DNA of 64,000 nucleotides from Plasticicumulans lactativorans (GTDB lineage: Bacteria; Pseudomonadota; Gammaproteobacteria; Competibacterales; Competibacteraceae): positions 1 through 64,000 of the forward strand of contig NZ_SLWY01000005.1 in the NCBI RefSeq assembly GCF_004341245.1. Reading direction: 5' to 3'. The notes beneath the pieces were generated by a model. It made no database searches. It saw only the letters and a program-made list of their open reading frames with translations, and was not told the origin of the DNA. Below, one piece after another: positions 36,877 through 47,452 of this stretch. Both the position numbers and the translations under genes were made by a program. Every line of letters starts with the position of its first letter. Position 1 is the stretch's first letter.

Positions 36877-37875
36877 ATGCCGCGCACCGCATTCGCCCGC
36901 CTCGCGCTGTTCGCCGCCGTGCTCGCCCTGAGCGTGGTCGTGCTCGGTGCCTACGTGCGCCTGTCGCACGCCGGGCTCGGCTGCCCGGACTGGCCGGGCT
37001 GCTACGGCCGCCTCGACGTGCCCGACGAACCGCACCTGATCGCCTCGGCCAATGCCGCGTTCCCCGACCGTCCGGTCGAGGTCGCCAAGGCCTGGAAGGA
37101 GATGCTGCACCGCTACCTGGCGAGCGGCCTGGGGCTTGCGATCGTCGTCCTCGCGGCGCTCGCGTGGCGCCAGCGCCAGGTACCGGGGCAGGCGCGGGTG
37201 CTGCCCTTGGCGCTGGTCGCGCTGGTCGTGTTCCAGGGCGTGCTCGGGATGTGGACGGTGACGCTGCTGCTGAAGCCGCTGGTGGTGACCTCGCACCTGC
37301 TGTTCGGCCTCACCACGCTGGCGCTGCTGTGGTGGCTGGCCTTGCGCCACGCGCCGCTGGTGCCGACGCTGAGCCCCGCTGGCTCCTGGCGCGGCTGGGG
37401 GCTGCTGGCGCTGCTGCTGCTGGTCGGCCAGATCGCGCTCGGCGGCTGGACCAGCACCAACTACGCGGCCCTGGCCTGCCCCGACCTGCCGACGTGCCAG
37501 GGGCAGTGGTGGCCGACGACCGACTTCAGCACCGCGTACACCCTGTGGCACGGGCTCGGCCGCTCCTACGAGGGCGGCGTGCTCGACAATGCCGCCCGCG
37601 TCACCATCCACCTGACGCACCGCCTGGGGGCCATCGTCGTCGGCGGCGTCATCGGGGGGCTGGCGTGGCGCCTGCTGCGGGCGGCCGAGCGGCCGCTGCG
37701 AGTGCTCGGCGGCGTGCTCGCCACGTTGCTGGCGACGCAGATCAGCCTCGGCCTGGCCAACGTCGCCCTGCACCTGCCGCTGCCGGTGGCGGTCGCCCAC
37801 AATGCCGGCGCGGCCGCGCTGCTGCTCGCCCTCGTCACCCTGCAACACATGCTGCGACCGAAGGACGTCACATGA
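36877..37875 (+). CDS. ctaA: Heme A synthase CtaA (Cox15)
   Basis: 332 residues with about eight membrane helices in two four-helix repeats. It oxidises the C8 methyl of heme O to the formyl group of heme A. Landmarks are [23 protein letters not shown] at the first extracytoplasmic loop (with its cysteine pair), [37 protein letters not shown] and [11 protein letters not shown] (heme-ligand histidines). The stop overlaps the ctaB start by four bases (ATGA), giving tight coupling of consecutive pathway steps. Confidence 0.95.
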   Translation: MPRTAFARLALFAAVLALSVVVLGAYVRLSHAGLGCPDWPGCYGRLDVPDEPHLIASANAAFPDRPVEVAKAWKEMLHRYLASGLGLAIVVLAALAWRQRQVPGQARVLPLALVALVVFQGVLGMWTVTLLLKPLVVTSHLLFGLTTLALLWWLALRHAPLVPTLSPAGSWRGWGLLALLLLVGQIALGGWTSTNYAALACPDLPTCQGQWWPTTDFSTAYTLWHGLGRSYEGGVLDNAARVTIHLTHRLGAIVVGGVIGGLAWRLLRAAERPLRVLGGVLATLLATQISLGLANVALHLPLPVAVAHNAGAAALLLALVTLQHMLRPKDVT

Positions 37876-38771
37876 GCCTGCATTCCCTCACCGTCGCGCG
37901 GCCCGGCTGGCGCGACTACCTCGAACTCACCAAGCCCAAGGTCGTGGCGCTGATCACCTTCACCGCGATGGTCGGCATGTTCCTCGCCACGCCCGGCATG
38001 GTGCCGTGGGATGTGCTGCTCGGCGGTTCGGCCGGCATCGCCCTGGTCGCGGGCGCGGCGGCCGCGATCAATCACGTGGTCGACCGGCGGATCGACGGCC
38101 TGATGCTGCGGACCCGCCAGCGGCCGCTGCCGACCGGCCAGCTCTACGGGGCGCAGGCGCTGGCGTTCGCGGGCGGCCTGTGCGCGCTGGGCATGGCGGT
38201 GCTGCTGGCCTGCACGAACCCGCTGACCGCGGCCCTGACCTTCGCGTCGCTGATCGGCTACGCGGTGATCTACACGATGTTCCTGAAGCGGGCGACGCCG
38301 CAGAACATCGTCATCGGCGGGGCGGCCGGCGCGGCTCCGCCGCTGCTCGGCTGGACCGCCGTCACCGGCACGGTGGAGGAGGGGGCGCTGCTGCTGTTCC
38401 TGCTGATCTTCGTGTGGACGCCGCCGCACTTCTGGGCCCTGGCGATCCACCGCCACCAGGACTACGCCCGCGCCGAGATCCCGATGCTGCCGGTGACGCA
38501 CGGGCTCGCGTTCACCCGCCTGCAGATCCTCCTGTACACCATCATCCTGTTCATCGTCAGCCTGCTGCCCTTCCTCACCGGCATGAGCGGCGTGCTGTAC
38601 CTCGCCGGGGCCGTGGGCCTGGGCCTGCGCTTCCTGTGGCTGGCCGGACGCCTGTACGCGCGCGCCGACGACCGCCTGGCGATGCCGGTCTTCGGCTATT
38701 CGATCGTGTACCTGTTCGGGCTGTTCAGCGCGCTGATGCTCGACCACTACCTGCGCGGCTTCCTGGCATGA
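37872..38771 (+). CDS. ctaB: Protoheme IX farnesyltransferase CtaB (heme O synthase)
   Basis: 299 residues, nine membrane helices. It attaches a farnesyl group to heme B to make heme O, the substrate for CtaA. Polyprenyl-binding Asp motifs are seen in [20 protein letters not shown] and the second site [40 protein letters not shown] is also a hallmark. It starts in the ctaA stop codon (ATGA). It closes the caa3 cluster; the SCO/SenC gene that commonly follows is missing. Confidence 0.96.
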   Translation: MSLHSLTVARPGWRDYLELTKPKVVALITFTAMVGMFLATPGMVPWDVLLGGSAGIALVAGAAAAINHVVDRRIDGLMLRTRQRPLPTGQLYGAQALAFAGGLCALGMAVLLACTNPLTAALTFASLIGYAVIYTMFLKRATPQNIVIGGAAGAAPPLLGWTAVTGTVEEGALLLFLLIFVWTPPHFWALAIHRHQDYARAEIPMLPVTHGLAFTRLQILLYTIILFIVSLLPFLTGMSGVLYLAGAVGLGLRFLWLAGRLYARADDRLAMPVFGYSIVYLFGLFSALMLDHYLRGFLA

Positions 38772-38814
38772 GGTCCGTGAGCGTCGGCGTGGTGCACCAT
38801 GAGAGGGCGCACTT

Positions 38815-38848
38815 TTGATTGAGCGCTTTTGTCCGGCTCCCCTAGAAT
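38815..38848 (+). promoter_or_regulatory. Promoter of the cbb3 operon with an FNR half-site
   Basis: TTGAGC (38819-38824), an 18-bp spacer and TAGAAT (38843-38848) form a reasonable sigma-70 promoter 102 bp before ccoN. TTGAT (38815-38819), one arm of the FNR/ANR site TTGAT-N4-ATCAA, overlaps the -35 box. The second arm (CGCTT) does not match. cbb3 operons are usually FNR-controlled, so oxygen regulation is plausible but only half supported. Confidence 0.4.
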
Positions 38849-38950
38849 GAGCGGTTGTATCTTCGGACGGGTCGCGCGTGCGTCTCAGCGGCGTCGGCGT
38901 GCGCGCCCCGAATGTCCCACCAGCCACCGATCCTGCAAGGAGATCGCGTC

Positions 38951-40399
38951 ATGGCTATAAGCGCAGCAGCGTCAGCCGAGCAGTACAACTACGACATCGT
39001 GCGCAAGTTCACGATCATGTCCCTGGTCTGGGGCGTGCTCGGCATGGCGGTGGGGCTCTACATCGCCTGCGAACTGGCGTGGCCGTTCCTGAACTTCGAC
39101 ATTCCCGAGATCACCTTCGGACGTCTGCGCCCGGTGCATACCACGCTGGTGATCTTCGGCTTCGGCGGCTGTGCCCTGTTCGCGACCTCCTACTATGTCG
39201 TGCAGCGCACCTGCCAGGCGCGACTGCTCAGCGACGCGCTCGCCGACTTCACGTTCTGGGGCTGGAACCTCGGCTTGCTGCTCGGCATCGTCAGCTACAT
39301 GGCGGGCATGAGCCAGGGGCGTGAATACGCCGAGTTCGAATGGCCGATCGATCTCGCCATCGCCGTGGTCTGGGTGGTTTATTTCTTCAATTTCATCACC
39401 GTGATCGTGCGCCGGTCGCAGCCGCACATCTACGTGGCGAACTGGTTCTACCTCGGCTTCATCCTCGCCACCGCCATCCTGCACATCTTCAACAACCTGG
39501 CGGTGCCGATCTCGCTGACCAAGTCCTACAGCCTGTTCGCGGGCGTTCAGGACGCGATGACGCAATGGTGGTACGGCCATAACGCCGTCGGCTTTTTCCT
39601 GACGGCGGCCTTTCTCGGAATGATGTATTACTTCGTGCCCAAGCAGGCGGGGCGGCCGGTCTACTCGTACCGCCTGTCGATCATCCACTTCTGGGCGCTG
39701 ATCTTCCTGTACATGTGGGTCGGTGCCCACCACCTGCACTGGACCGCGCTTCCCGACTGGGTGTCGACGCTGGCGGCGACCTTCTCGGTGCTGCTGCTGC
39801 TGCCGTCGTGGGGCGGCATGATCAACGGCGTCATGACCCTTTCCGGGGCGTGGGACAAACTGCGGACCGACCCGGTGATGCTGTTCCTGATCACCTCGCT
39901 GTCGTTCTACGGCATGTCGACCTTCGAAGGCCCGCTGATGTCGCTGAAGAGCGTGAACGCGCTCTCGCACTACACCGACTGGACGATCGGCCACGTGCAC
40001 TCGGGCGCGCTCGGCTGGGTCGCGATGGTGACCTTCGGCTCCTTCTACCACCTGGTGCCCCGCCTCTGGGACACCAAGATGTACAGCCAGCGCCTGATCT
40101 ACGTGCACTTCTGGCTCGCGACCATCGGCATCGTGCTGTACATCACCGCGATGTGGGTCGCCGGCATCGGCCAGGGGCTGATGCTGCGGGCCTTCGACGA
40201 CTACGGCAATCTGGCCTACAGCTTCGTCGAATCCGTGGTGTTCCTGCACAAGCCCTATGCCTGGCGCGCCCTCGGCGGAGCCTTCTTCGTCTCGGGCATC
40301 GTGCTGATGTGCTTCAACGTGGCGATGACGGTCCTGGCCGCACGGCGCGAACAGGCGGCGCTCGAAGCCAAGCTGGCCGCCAAGCTGGCGCGTACCTGA
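38951..40399 (+). CDS. ccoN: cbb3-type cytochrome c oxidase subunit I
   Basis: 482 residues from ATG 38951, with AAGGAG eight bases upstream. It is the heme b/heme b3-CuB catalytic subunit of the high-affinity C-type oxidase, with 12 helices. [16 protein letters not shown] holds the low-spin heme ligand. The active-site region shows [25 protein letters not shown] (CuB ligand with the C-family arrangement) and [16 protein letters not shown]. The later [15 protein letters not shown] carries heme ligands. Helix [12 protein letters not shown] has the family tyrosine. It is first of ccoN-O-Q-P. Confidence 0.97.
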   Translation: MAISAAASAEQYNYDIVRKFTIMSLVWGVLGMAVGLYIACELAWPFLNFDIPEITFGRLRPVHTTLVIFGFGGCALFATSYYVVQRTCQARLLSDALADFTFWGWNLGLLLGIVSYMAGMSQGREYAEFEWPIDLAIAVVWVVYFFNFITVIVRRSQPHIYVANWFYLGFILATAILHIFNNLAVPISLTKSYSLFAGVQDAMTQWWYGHNAVGFFLTAAFLGMMYYFVPKQAGRPVYSYRLSIIHFWALIFLYMWVGAHHLHWTALPDWVSTLAATFSVLLLLPSWGGMINGVMTLSGAWDKLRTDPVMLFLITSLSFYGMSTFEGPLMSLKSVNALSHYTDWTIGHVHSGALGWVAMVTFGSFYHLVPRLWDTKMYSQRLIYVHFWLATIGIVLYITAMWVAGIGQGLMLRAFDDYGNLAYSFVESVVFLHKPYAWRALGGAFFVSGIVLMCFNVAMTVLAARREQAALEAKLAAKLART

Positions 40400-40421
40400 T
40401 CGATACCCGGGAGCCACTCGC

Positions 40422-41156
40422 ATGCGTCACGAGCACATCGAAGTCAACTCGGGGCTGATGATCGCCCTGGTGCTGGCGGTCATCAGCATCGGCGGACTGG
40501 TCGAGATCGTCCCGCTGTTCTACATCAACGAGACGATCGAAAAGGTCGACGGCGTGCGTCCGTACACGCCGCTCGAACTGCGCGGGCGCGACATCTATGT
40601 CCGCGAAGGCTGCTACCTCTGCCATTCGCAGATGGTGCGCCCGTTCCGCGACGAATGGCTGCGTTACGGCCACTATTCGCTCGCCGCGGAATCGAAGTAC
40701 GACCATCCCTTCCAGTGGGGCTCCAAGCGCACCGGTCCGGACCTGGCGCGTGTCGGCAACAAGTACTCGGACCAGTGGCAGGTCCAGCACCTGCTCAAGC
40801 CGACGTCGGTGGTGCCGGAATCGATCATGCCCAACTACCCGTGGCTGCTGCACAATGACCTCAGCTACGCCGATGTCGGCGACCGCATGAGGGCGCTGCG
40901 GCGCACGGGGGTGCCGTACTCGCTGACGCAGGCCGAGTACGAGGCCAACGTCAAGACCTTCGGCAAGGACGTCGCCGACAAGCTCGACATCAGCCAGGCG
41001 CAGGACAATCTGCTCAAGCAGGCACGCGGGCGGAACTACGACGGCCTGCCCAATCGCATCACCGAGATGGACGCGCTGGTCGCTTACCTCCAGGTGCTCG
41101 GCACCATGGTCGACTTCAGCAAGTACGACGAAGGCTACTTCGCCGAATTCCGTTGA
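40422..41156 (+). CDS. ccoO: cbb3-type oxidase subunit II (monoheme cytochrome c)
   Basis: 244 residues. An uncleaved N-terminal helix ([20 protein letters not shown]) anchors a periplasmic cytochrome c domain with [13 protein letters not shown] (CxxCH) and the distal methionine [10 protein letters not shown]. The C-terminal [20 protein letters not shown] is characteristic. It passes electrons from CcoP to CcoN. It lies 22 bp after ccoN. Confidence 0.97.
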   Translation: MRHEHIEVNSGLMIALVLAVISIGGLVEIVPLFYINETIEKVDGVRPYTPLELRGRDIYVREGCYLCHSQMVRPFRDEWLRYGHYSLAAESKYDHPFQWGSKRTGPDLARVGNKYSDQWQVQHLLKPTSVVPESIMPNYPWLLHNDLSYADVGDRMRALRRTGVPYSLTQAEYEANVKTFGKDVADKLDISQAQDNLLKQARGRNYDGLPNRITEMDALVAYLQVLGTMVDFSKYDEGYFAEFR

Positions 41157-41207
41157 TGGCTCATCGGTCCGGCTGGTCGGCGGCAGGCGACCCGCCAGGA
41201 GTGTGTG

Positions 41208-41438
41208 ATGTTCGACTGGTTCCAGTGGTTCACCCGACTCGACAACAGCAAGATGCTTTCGCTGGTGCTGTTCCTGTCGGCGTTCTGCGGGATCCTGGTC
41301 TACGTGTTCGGCAACCGCCGCCGCGGGCAGCGGCTCGAGTCGTACAAGAACATCCCGTTTCTGGACGATACCCCACCGCCGCCCGGTGCCGAGGCCAAGC
41401 CCAGCAAGGTGAAGGATAATGAGCAACACGACGACTAA
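41208..41438 (+). CDS. ccoQ: cbb3-type oxidase subunit CcoQ
   Basis: 76 residues from ATG 41208 (AGGAG six bases upstream; the GTG before it is less likely). It has a single membrane helix (MLSLVLFLSAFCGILVYVFG) followed by a charged tail YKNIPFLDDTPPP, matching the FixQ/CcoQ family. CcoQ stabilises CcoP binding in other species. Its last 20 bases overlap the start of ccoP. Confidence 0.9.
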   Translation: MFDWFQWFTRLDNSKMLSLVLFLSAFCGILVYVFGNRRRGQRLESYKNIPFLDDTPPPPGAEAKPSKVKDNEQHDD

Positions 41439-42354
41439 TCCGCAGAAGCCGACCGCGGTACAGACCACCGGCCATGCCTGGGACGGCGATCTGCAGGAGT
41501 TCAACAATCCGCTGCCGCGCTGGTGGCTGTGGGCGTTCTACGCGACGGTGGTGTTCGCGATCGGCTACTGGTTCGTCTACCCCGCCTGGCCGGTCGGCGG
41601 GTCGTGGACCAAGGGCTTTGCCAGCGCGACGTTCTCGGTCGGTGGCAAGGAGCAGACGATGCGCTGGAACACCCGCAGCGAACTGCTCCAGGACCTCGAC
41701 AGCGGCGCCGGCGCGGTGCGCCAGCGCGAGTACCTGCAGAAGATCGCGAGCGCGGACCTCGAGCAGGTGCGCCAGGACCCGAAGATGCAGGACTTCGTGC
41801 GGCAGGCCGGCAAGGTCCTGTTCGGCACCAACTGCGCGGCCTGCCACGGCAGCGGCGGCCAGGGCGTGATCGGGCAGTTCCCGGCCTTGAATGACGACGA
41901 CTGGCTGTGGGGCGGTACCGTCGACGACATCCGCAGGACGCTGATCGGCGGGCGCAACGGCTTCATGCCGGCATTCCGCGAGGCGCTGACCCCGGCCCAG
42001 GCCGACGATGTCGCCCAGTACGTGCTCACGCTGTCGGGCATCGTGCAGCCCGACGAGGCCGCCGAGCGCGGCAAGGCGATCTTCCACGGCAGCGTCGGGG
42101 GCTGCTATTACTGCCACGGCGATGCCGGCAAGGGCATCAAGTCGATGGGTGCGGCGAATCTCAGCGACAAGATCTGGACGCTGGTGGACGTCAACGCCAC
42201 CGCGACGGTCGCCGACAAGCATGCGCTGGTGCGCTCGGTGATCTGGAACGGCGTGCAGAACCGTCGCCAGATGCCAGCGTTCGGCCATCGTCTGTCGGAC
42301 GCCGAGATCAAGCTGCTCGCCTTCTACGTCCATCAGTTGGGTGGCGGTCAGTAA
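41419..42354 (+). CDS. ccoP: cbb3-type oxidase subunit III (diheme cytochrome c)
   Basis: 311 residues. The short N-terminal part holds one membrane helix (WWLWAFYATVVFAIGYWFVYP). Two cytochrome c domains follow with NCAACHGSGGQG and GCYYCHGDAGKG. Distal methionines are likely in NGFMPAF and RQMPAFG. CcoP is the entry point for electrons from soluble cytochromes c. It is co-transcribed and overlaps ccoQ. A very stable GC hairpin follows 40 bp downstream. Confidence 0.96.
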   Translation: MSNTTTNPQKPTAVQTTGHAWDGDLQEFNNPLPRWWLWAFYATVVFAIGYWFVYPAWPVGGSWTKGFASATFSVGGKEQTMRWNTRSELLQDLDSGAGAVRQREYLQKIASADLEQVRQDPKMQDFVRQAGKVLFGTNCAACHGSGGQGVIGQFPALNDDDWLWGGTVDDIRRTLIGGRNGFMPAFREALTPAQADDVAQYVLTLSGIVQPDEAAERGKAIFHGSVGGCYYCHGDAGKGIKSMGAANLSDKIWTLVDVNATATVADKHALVRSVIWNGVQNRRQMPAFGHRLSDAEIKLLAFYVHQLGGGQ

Positions 42355-42391
42355 CTGCTCCCCGCCAGCCGGTCGCCCCACGCGGCCGGGC

Positions 42392-42438
42392 GGGCCGGGG
42401 GCGCGGCGCGCCATGCTGATGCGCCGCGCCCCCGGTCC
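42392..42438 (+). other. Very stable GC hairpin between ccoP and ccoG
   Basis: CCGGGGGCGCGGCGC (42395-42409) is perfectly complementary to GCGCCGCGCCCCCGG (42421-42435), with an 11-base loop; three further pairs, one G-U, extend it to 18. No T-run follows, so it is not a canonical terminator. It could block 3' exonucleases and raise ccoNOQP message over the maturation genes, or cause partial termination. Confidence 0.6.
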
Positions 42439-42500
42439 CAAGCGTCGATCCGATCGCCTGCCGTGTGACGCCCGGATCGACCTTCCTCCAAGGTGCCGTC

Positions 42501-43904
42501 ATGGCCGAAGCTGAAGTCCAGCTCTATCAGAAGCGCCTCCCCATCCACCCGCGATCGGTGCAGGGGCGTTTCCGCAACATCAAGTACGCGGTGCTGGCGC
42601 TGGCCTACAGCGTGTACTTCCTGCTGCCCTGGGTGCGCTGGGAGCGCCCGATGGGGGTCAACCAGGCCCTGCTATTCGACATTCCCGGGCGCAAGTTCTA
42701 CGTGTTCGACCTGGTGGTGCAGGCGCAGGACATCTTCTGGCTCGCCGGCCTGCTGGTGATCGCGGCGATGCTGCTGTTCTTCGTCACCGGGGTCGCCGGG
42801 CGCGTGTTCTGCGGTTATTTCTGCTTCCAGACCCTGTGGACCGATGTGTTCGTGCTGATCGAGCGCTGGGTGCAGGGGGAGCGCCCGGCGCGGCTGCGCC
42901 TGGCCAAGCAGCCGTGGGATGCCGAGAAGCGGCGCAAGATGCTCACCACCTGGGGGCTGTGGCTCGCCACCTCGTTCCTCACCGGGCTGACCTTCACCCT
43001 CTACTGGGCCGACGCACCGACGCTGGTGTGGCAGATGTTGACCCTGTCGGCGCCGTTCCCGGCCTACGCGACCACGTTTCTGCTGACGTCGACGACCTTC
43101 GTGATGGCCGGCCTCGCCCGCGAGCAGGTGTGCACCTACATGTGCCCCTACGCGCGCTTCCAGAGCGTGATGTTCGACCGCGACACCCTGATCATCGCCT
43201 ACGACCAGAAGCGCGGCGAGGGAACGGCCGGCCGCGCCCGCATCACCAAGGAGATGAAAACCCGCGAGGAGCGGGCCGCCGCCGGCATCGGCGACTGCAT
43301 CGACTGCGGCTACTGCGTACAGGTGTGCCCCGTCGGCATCGACATCCGCAAGGGCCTGCAGCTGCAGTGCATCTCGTGCGCGCTGTGCGTCGACGCCTGC
43401 GACAGCATCATGGACAACCTGGGCTGGCCGCGCCGGCTCATCGCCTATACCTCCGACAACGCCCAGCAGGGCAAGCCGACGCGCGTGCTCAAGCCCAAGA
43501 CCCTCGGATACGGTGTCGCGCTCGCCGCGGCGATCGTCGCCCTGGGCTGGAGCGTGGCGACCCGCGAACCCCTCGACGTATCGGTCGAGCAGGTCCGACA
43601 GCCCCTGTCGGTGACGCTGTCCGATGGCCGCATCCAGAACAGCTACGAGATCAAGCTGAACAGCAAGGTCACCGCCCCGGGGCGCGTCCGTATCGCGATC
43701 AGCGGCCTGGACGGGGCCGAACTCGATCTGGGCGGGCTCGACGTCGTCACGCTGGACCCCGAGCAGCGCCTGCGCGTCATGGCCAAGATCAAGCTGACGA
43801 TGAGCGGCAGCGGCGGGCGGCGCGAGTTCCAGTTCGTGCTGACCCCGGACGGTGCGCTGGGACAGGCACCGATCCGCTTGCCGGTGACTTTCCACGGGCC
43901 TTGA
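42501..43904 (+). CDS. ccoG: cbb3 oxidase maturation protein CcoG (FixG-like ferredoxin)
   Basis: 467 residues from ATG 42501; an in-frame ATG at 42465 adds twelve and is less likely. It is a polytopic inner membrane protein with two 4Fe-4S clusters, CIDCGYCVQVCPVG and CISCALCVDACD. Further cysteine pairs occur in membrane helices (FCGYFCFQT and CTYMCPYARFQ). A C-terminal periplasmic Ig-like domain follows (about 360-467). CcoG reduces Cu(II) to Cu(I) for delivery to the oxidase. It heads the ccoG-fixH-ccoI-ccoS maturation set. Confidence 0.96.
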   Translation: MAEAEVQLYQKRLPIHPRSVQGRFRNIKYAVLALAYSVYFLLPWVRWERPMGVNQALLFDIPGRKFYVFDLVVQAQDIFWLAGLLVIAAMLLFFVTGVAGRVFCGYFCFQTLWTDVFVLIERWVQGERPARLRLAKQPWDAEKRRKMLTTWGLWLATSFLTGLTFTLYWADAPTLVWQMLTLSAPFPAYATTFLLTSTTFVMAGLAREQVCTYMCPYARFQSVMFDRDTLIIAYDQKRGEGTAGRARITKEMKTREERAAAGIGDCIDCGYCVQVCPVGIDIRKGLQLQCISCALCVDACDSIMDNLGWPRRLIAYTSDNAQQGKPTRVLKPKTLGYGVALAAAIVALGWSVATREPLDVSVEQVRQPLSVTLSDGRIQNSYEIKLNSKVTAPGRVRIAISGLDGAELDLGGLDVVTLDPEQRLRVMAKIKLTMSGSGGRREFQFVLTPDGALGQAPIRLPVTFHGP

Positions 43905-43906
43905 CG

Positions 43907-44737
43907 ATGAACGATCTGCTGCTCTCGCTGGCGCTCGGAACCGCCCTGGTCGCGGCCGCCAATCTGTTGCTGTACCGCTTCAGCCGCTGGGGCGGCCTGC
44001 GCGTGGCGCTGCTGGTGGCGGCGCTCACCGTGATCGTCTACGTGCCCCTGGCGCTGCGTGACTGGCCGGGAGGCGACGTGTTCGCGATCCACCTGGCGCT
44101 CTATCTGGTGGTGTCGTGCCTGTTCGGAGTCATCGCCGGCGCCCGCGACCGCGCCCTGGTGCTCGGTCGTGGCGCCGACCGTGGCGAGCGCGCCTTCATG
44201 CTGGGGCCGGCGGCGATCATCGGCTTCTTCGTCGTGCTGGTCGCCGTCGACACCGTGTTCGTGATGGTCGCGCAGAACGGCCTTTCCAGTGATCTCGCAC
44301 GCCGCCTGCTGCCGCGCCCCGTCGACGAGAGCGCCGCCAGTTCCGCCTTTCCCGGCGTGGTGTCGCACGATTTCCAGAAGAAGGAGGCGCTCTACAACGC
44401 CTATCTCGAACGCGTCGAGCGCCAGCGCGAGCGCGGCTGGCAGGTGCACAAGGGCTGGCTCGGCGAGCCCGCCGCCGGCCGGGAGACGGACTTCCAGGTC
44501 GTGGTGCGCGACCGCAACGGCCGCCCGGTCAGTGGCGCCGAGGTCGGCGGCGAGTTCCTGCGCCCCTCCGACGACCGCCTGGATACCCGCTTCGAGATGC
44601 ACGAGGGCGAGGCCGGTGTCTACCGCGCGCGCATCGCGCTGCCGGCGCCGGGCATGTGGAACCTGGTGCTGCTGGTGCGCAGGGGCGAGGACATGCACGA
44701 AGTGCGGGCGAACACGTCCGTTGCCGCCCGCGAGTGA
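43907..44737 (+). CDS. FixH-family protein with an extra N-terminal membrane domain
   Basis: 276 residues, well above the roughly 150-170 of a typical FixH/CcoH. The first 120 residues contain four hydrophobic segments ([80 protein letters not shown]). FixH proper follows, with [17 protein letters not shown] and the periplasmic beta domain ending [19 protein letters not shown]. CcoH is needed for assembly of the cbb3 complex. It starts 3 bp after the ccoG stop and overlaps a possible GTG start of ccoI. Confidence 0.85.
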   Translation: MNDLLLSLALGTALVAAANLLLYRFSRWGGLRVALLVAALTVIVYVPLALRDWPGGDVFAIHLALYLVVSCLFGVIAGARDRALVLGRGADRGERAFMLGPAAIIGFFVVLVAVDTVFVMVAQNGLSSDLARRLLPRPVDESAASSAFPGVVSHDFQKKEALYNAYLERVERQRERGWQVHKGWLGEPAAGRETDFQVVVRDRNGRPVSGAEVGGEFLRPSDDRLDTRFEMHEGEAGVYRARIALPAPGMWNLVLLVRRGEDMHEVRANTSVAARE

Positions 44738-44742
44738 GCGCG

Positions 44743-47193
44743 ATGGAGCGCGTCGAGACCTTGCCGGCTGCGACCGAGGCCGGGATCGGAGCCGAGCGCG
44801 AATGCTTTCACTGCAGCCTGCCGATTCCCGACGGCACCCGCTTCCACGTCGTCGTCGACGGCCGCCCGCACCGGCTGTGCTGTCACGGCTGTGAGGCCGT
44901 CGCGCGGGCGATCGTCGACGCCGGGCTGACGGGTTACTACCGCCACCGCACGGCGCCGTCGCGCCGCGCCGAGGATCTCGTCCCGGCGCAACTGCGCGAG
45001 ATGGAACTCTATGACCGCGACGATCTGCAGCGCAGTTTCGTGCGCGCGGCGGAGCAGGGCACGGTGCGCGAGGCCTCGCTGATCCTCGAAGGCATCGTCT
45101 GCGCAGCGTGCGTGTGGCTGAACGAGCGCCACGTCGGCGCCGTGCCGGGCGTGCTCGAGTTTCGTGTCAACTACTCGACGCACCGCGCGCATCTGCGCTG
45201 GGACAACGCCCGCGTCCCGCTATCGCGGATCCTCAAGACGATCGCCGCAATCGGCTACGTCGCCCACCCCTTCGACCCCGGTCGCCAGGAGGCGCTGCAG
45301 CGGAAGGAGCGGGCGCAGGCCCTGCGCCGCGTCGCGATCGCCGGGCTCGGCTCGATGCAGGTGATGATGCTGGCGGTCGCGCTGTACGCCGGCGACTACT
45401 ACGGCATAGACGCCGACATCCGGCACTTCCTGCGCTGGATCAGCCTGGTGATCACCGTGCCCGTGCTGATGTACGCCTCCACGCCGTTCTTCCAGGCGGC
45501 TTGGCGCGACCTGCGCCGCGGTGCTCTCGGCATGGACGTGCCGATCGCTGCCGCCGTGCTGCTCGCGACGGTGGCGAGCGCGTGGCACACGGTGACCGGC
45601 AGCGGCGAGATCTACTTCGACTCGGCGACGATGTTCGTGTTCTTCCTGCTGTCGGGGCGCTTCCTGGAGATGGCCGCACGCCACCGCGCCGCCCAGGTTT
45701 CGGAGGAGCTCGTACGCATCCTGCCGTCGACGGCGACCCGGCTCGACCCGACGGGGGCCGAGACGGTGGTCGCGGTGGCCGAACTCGCTCCCGGGGACCG
45801 GGTGCTGGTGCGCCCGGGCGAAACGGTACCGGCCGACGGACAGGTGCTCGAAGGCGCGAGCAGCGTCGACGAGTCCCTGCTCACCGGCGAGAGCCTGCCG
45901 CTCGCGAAAGGGTTCGGCGATGCCCTGGTCGGCGGCGCGGTGAACGTCGAGAGCCCCCTGGTGATGCGCGTCGAGCGGGTGGGGGCCGAGACCGTGCTGT
46001 CGTCGATCGTGCGCCTGCTCGATCGCGCGCAGAGCGAGAAGCCGCGGATCGCGGCGCTCGCCGACCGCATCGCCGGCGGGTTCGTCGCCGCGCTGCTGGT
46101 GATCTGCGCGGGCGTCGCCTGGTGGTGGTGGCAGCACGACGCGGCACGCGCCTTCCCGATCGTGCTCGCGGTGCTGGTGGTGACCTGCCCGTGCGCGCTC
46201 GGCCTCGCCACGCCGGCCGCGATCACCGCGGCCACCGGTCGCCTCACCCGCAACGGCCTGCTGACCACGCGCGGCCATGCCCTCGAAACCCTGGCGCGGA
46301 CCACCCACGTCGTGTTCGACAAGACCGGGACGCTCACCCACGGCAAGCTGCGGCTGGTCCGGGTCGTTCCCGCCGGCGCGCTGGCAGAGGCGGAATGTCT
46401 GGCGATCGCGGCCGCGCTGGAGCGTGGGTCGGAGCACCCGGTCGGCCGGGCGCTGGTCGAGGCCACGGACGACCGCCGCCAGGCCCACGACATCGCCAAC
46501 GTCCCCGGGCAGGGGGTGAGCGGCATGCTCGACGGGCAGCGCTATCGCATCGGCAAGCCGCAGGCCGAGGGGCTGCCCGCGGCCGCGCAGGGCGACGACG
46601 GTACCTGGGTGGAACTCGCCGGCGAGGCGGGCGTGCTCGCCTGGTTCCAGTTCGCCGACCGCCTGCGCGGCGATGCCGCCGAGACCGTCGCGGCGCTGCG
46701 GGCGCTCGGCCTGCAGATCCTGCTGCTGTCGGGCGACCGCCCCGGGGCGGTGGCCGCGGTGGCCGCGGAAGTCGGGATCGCGCATGCCGAGGGTGGCCTG
46801 CTGCCGGCCGACAAGCTCGCCCGCATCGGTGCCCTGCAGCGCGAGGGGGCGGTGGTGGCGATGGTCGGTGACGGCATCAACGACACCCCGGTGCTGGCTG
46901 CCGCCAATGTGTCGATCGCGATGGGGAGCGGCACGCAGCTCGCGCATGCAGCTGCCGACATGGTGCTGCTCGCGAGCAGCCTGCGGCAGCTGGCCGAGGG
47001 CATCCGGGTGGCACGACGCACGCTCGCGATCATTCGCCAGAACCTTGCCTGGTCGCTGATCTACAACGTGCTGGCCCTGCCGGCCGCGGCGGCCGGCTGG
47101 ATCACGCCCTGGATGTCCGCCATCGGCATGTCCCTGAGTTCGGTGCTGGTGGTACTGAATGCCCTGCGGCTGCGCGCCGACGGTCGCCGCTGA
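44743..47193 (+). CDS. ccoI: Copper-exporting P1B-type ATPase CcoI
   Basis: 816 residues from ATG 44743; GTG 44734, overlapping the fixH stop, is an alternative. The N-terminal cysteine-rich metal-binding region ([23 protein letters not shown]) precedes an HMA domain ([12 protein letters not shown]). Eight helices carry the ion-channel motif [15 protein letters not shown]-type motifs [28 protein letters not shown] and [13 protein letters not shown] are intact. CcoI moves copper across the inner membrane for the cbb3 CuB site. Confidence 0.96.
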   Translation: MERVETLPAATEAGIGAERECFHCSLPIPDGTRFHVVVDGRPHRLCCHGCEAVARAIVDAGLTGYYRHRTAPSRRAEDLVPAQLREMELYDRDDLQRSFVRAAEQGTVREASLILEGIVCAACVWLNERHVGAVPGVLEFRVNYSTHRAHLRWDNARVPLSRILKTIAAIGYVAHPFDPGRQEALQRKERAQALRRVAIAGLGSMQVMMLAVALYAGDYYGIDADIRHFLRWISLVITVPVLMYASTPFFQAAWRDLRRGALGMDVPIAAAVLLATVASAWHTVTGSGEIYFDSATMFVFFLLSGRFLEMAARHRAAQVSEELVRILPSTATRLDPTGAETVVAVAELAPGDRVLVRPGETVPADGQVLEGASSVDESLLTGESLPLAKGFGDALVGGAVNVESPLVMRVERVGAETVLSSIVRLLDRAQSEKPRIAALADRIAGGFVAALLVICAGVAWWWWQHDAARAFPIVLAVLVVTCPCALGLATPAAITAATGRLTRNGLLTTRGHALETLARTTHVVFDKTGTLTHGKLRLVRVVPAGALAEAECLAIAAALERGSEHPVGRALVEATDDRRQAHDIANVPGQGVSGMLDGQRYRIGKPQAEGLPAAAQGDDGTWVELAGEAGVLAWFQFADRLRGDAAETVAALRALGLQILLLSGDRPGAVAAVAAEVGIAHAEGGLLPADKLARIGALQREGAVVAMVGDGINDTPVLAAANVSIAMGSGTQLAHAAADMVLLASSLRQLAEGIRVARRTLAIIRQNLAWSLIYNVLALPAAAAGWITPWMSAIGMSLSSVLVVLNALRLRADGRR

Positions 47194-47202
47194 GGGACGG
47201 TG

Positions 47203-47409
47203 ATGGAAATCCTCTACCTGCTGATTCCGCTGGCGGTGATCATCATGATCGTCGCGGCGTGGGCGTTCGTGTGGTCGGTCAAGTCCGGCCAGTTCGATGA
47301 CCTCGAAGGGCCTGCACACCGCATCCTGATGGACGACGACGATCCGCGCATTCCGCGGCCACCGCAGGAGCGGCTCGACGAGCCTTCCTTGAAGGAGCAT
47401 GACCGTTGA
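47203..47409 (+). CDS. ccoS: cbb3 oxidase assembly protein CcoS
   Basis: 68 residues from ATG 47203. One membrane helix (LYLLIPLAVIIMIVAAWAFVW) is followed by the family's SGQFDDLEGPAHRILMDDDDP. CcoS is required for incorporating heme and copper cofactors into CcoN. It is ten bases downstream of ccoI and ends the recognised maturation set. Confidence 0.95.
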   Translation: MEILYLLIPLAVIIMIVAAWAFVWSVKSGQFDDLEGPAHRILMDDDDPRIPRPPQERLDEPSLKEHDR

Positions 47410-47452
47410 ACTACCATTCGGCCACTTAAATGTCTGCTGGGACGGCCGCTCC

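Noticed and set aside
38815-38828. Full FNR/ANR box before ccoN
   Set aside because: Only the TTGAT arm matches; the other arm is CGCTT rather than ATCAA.
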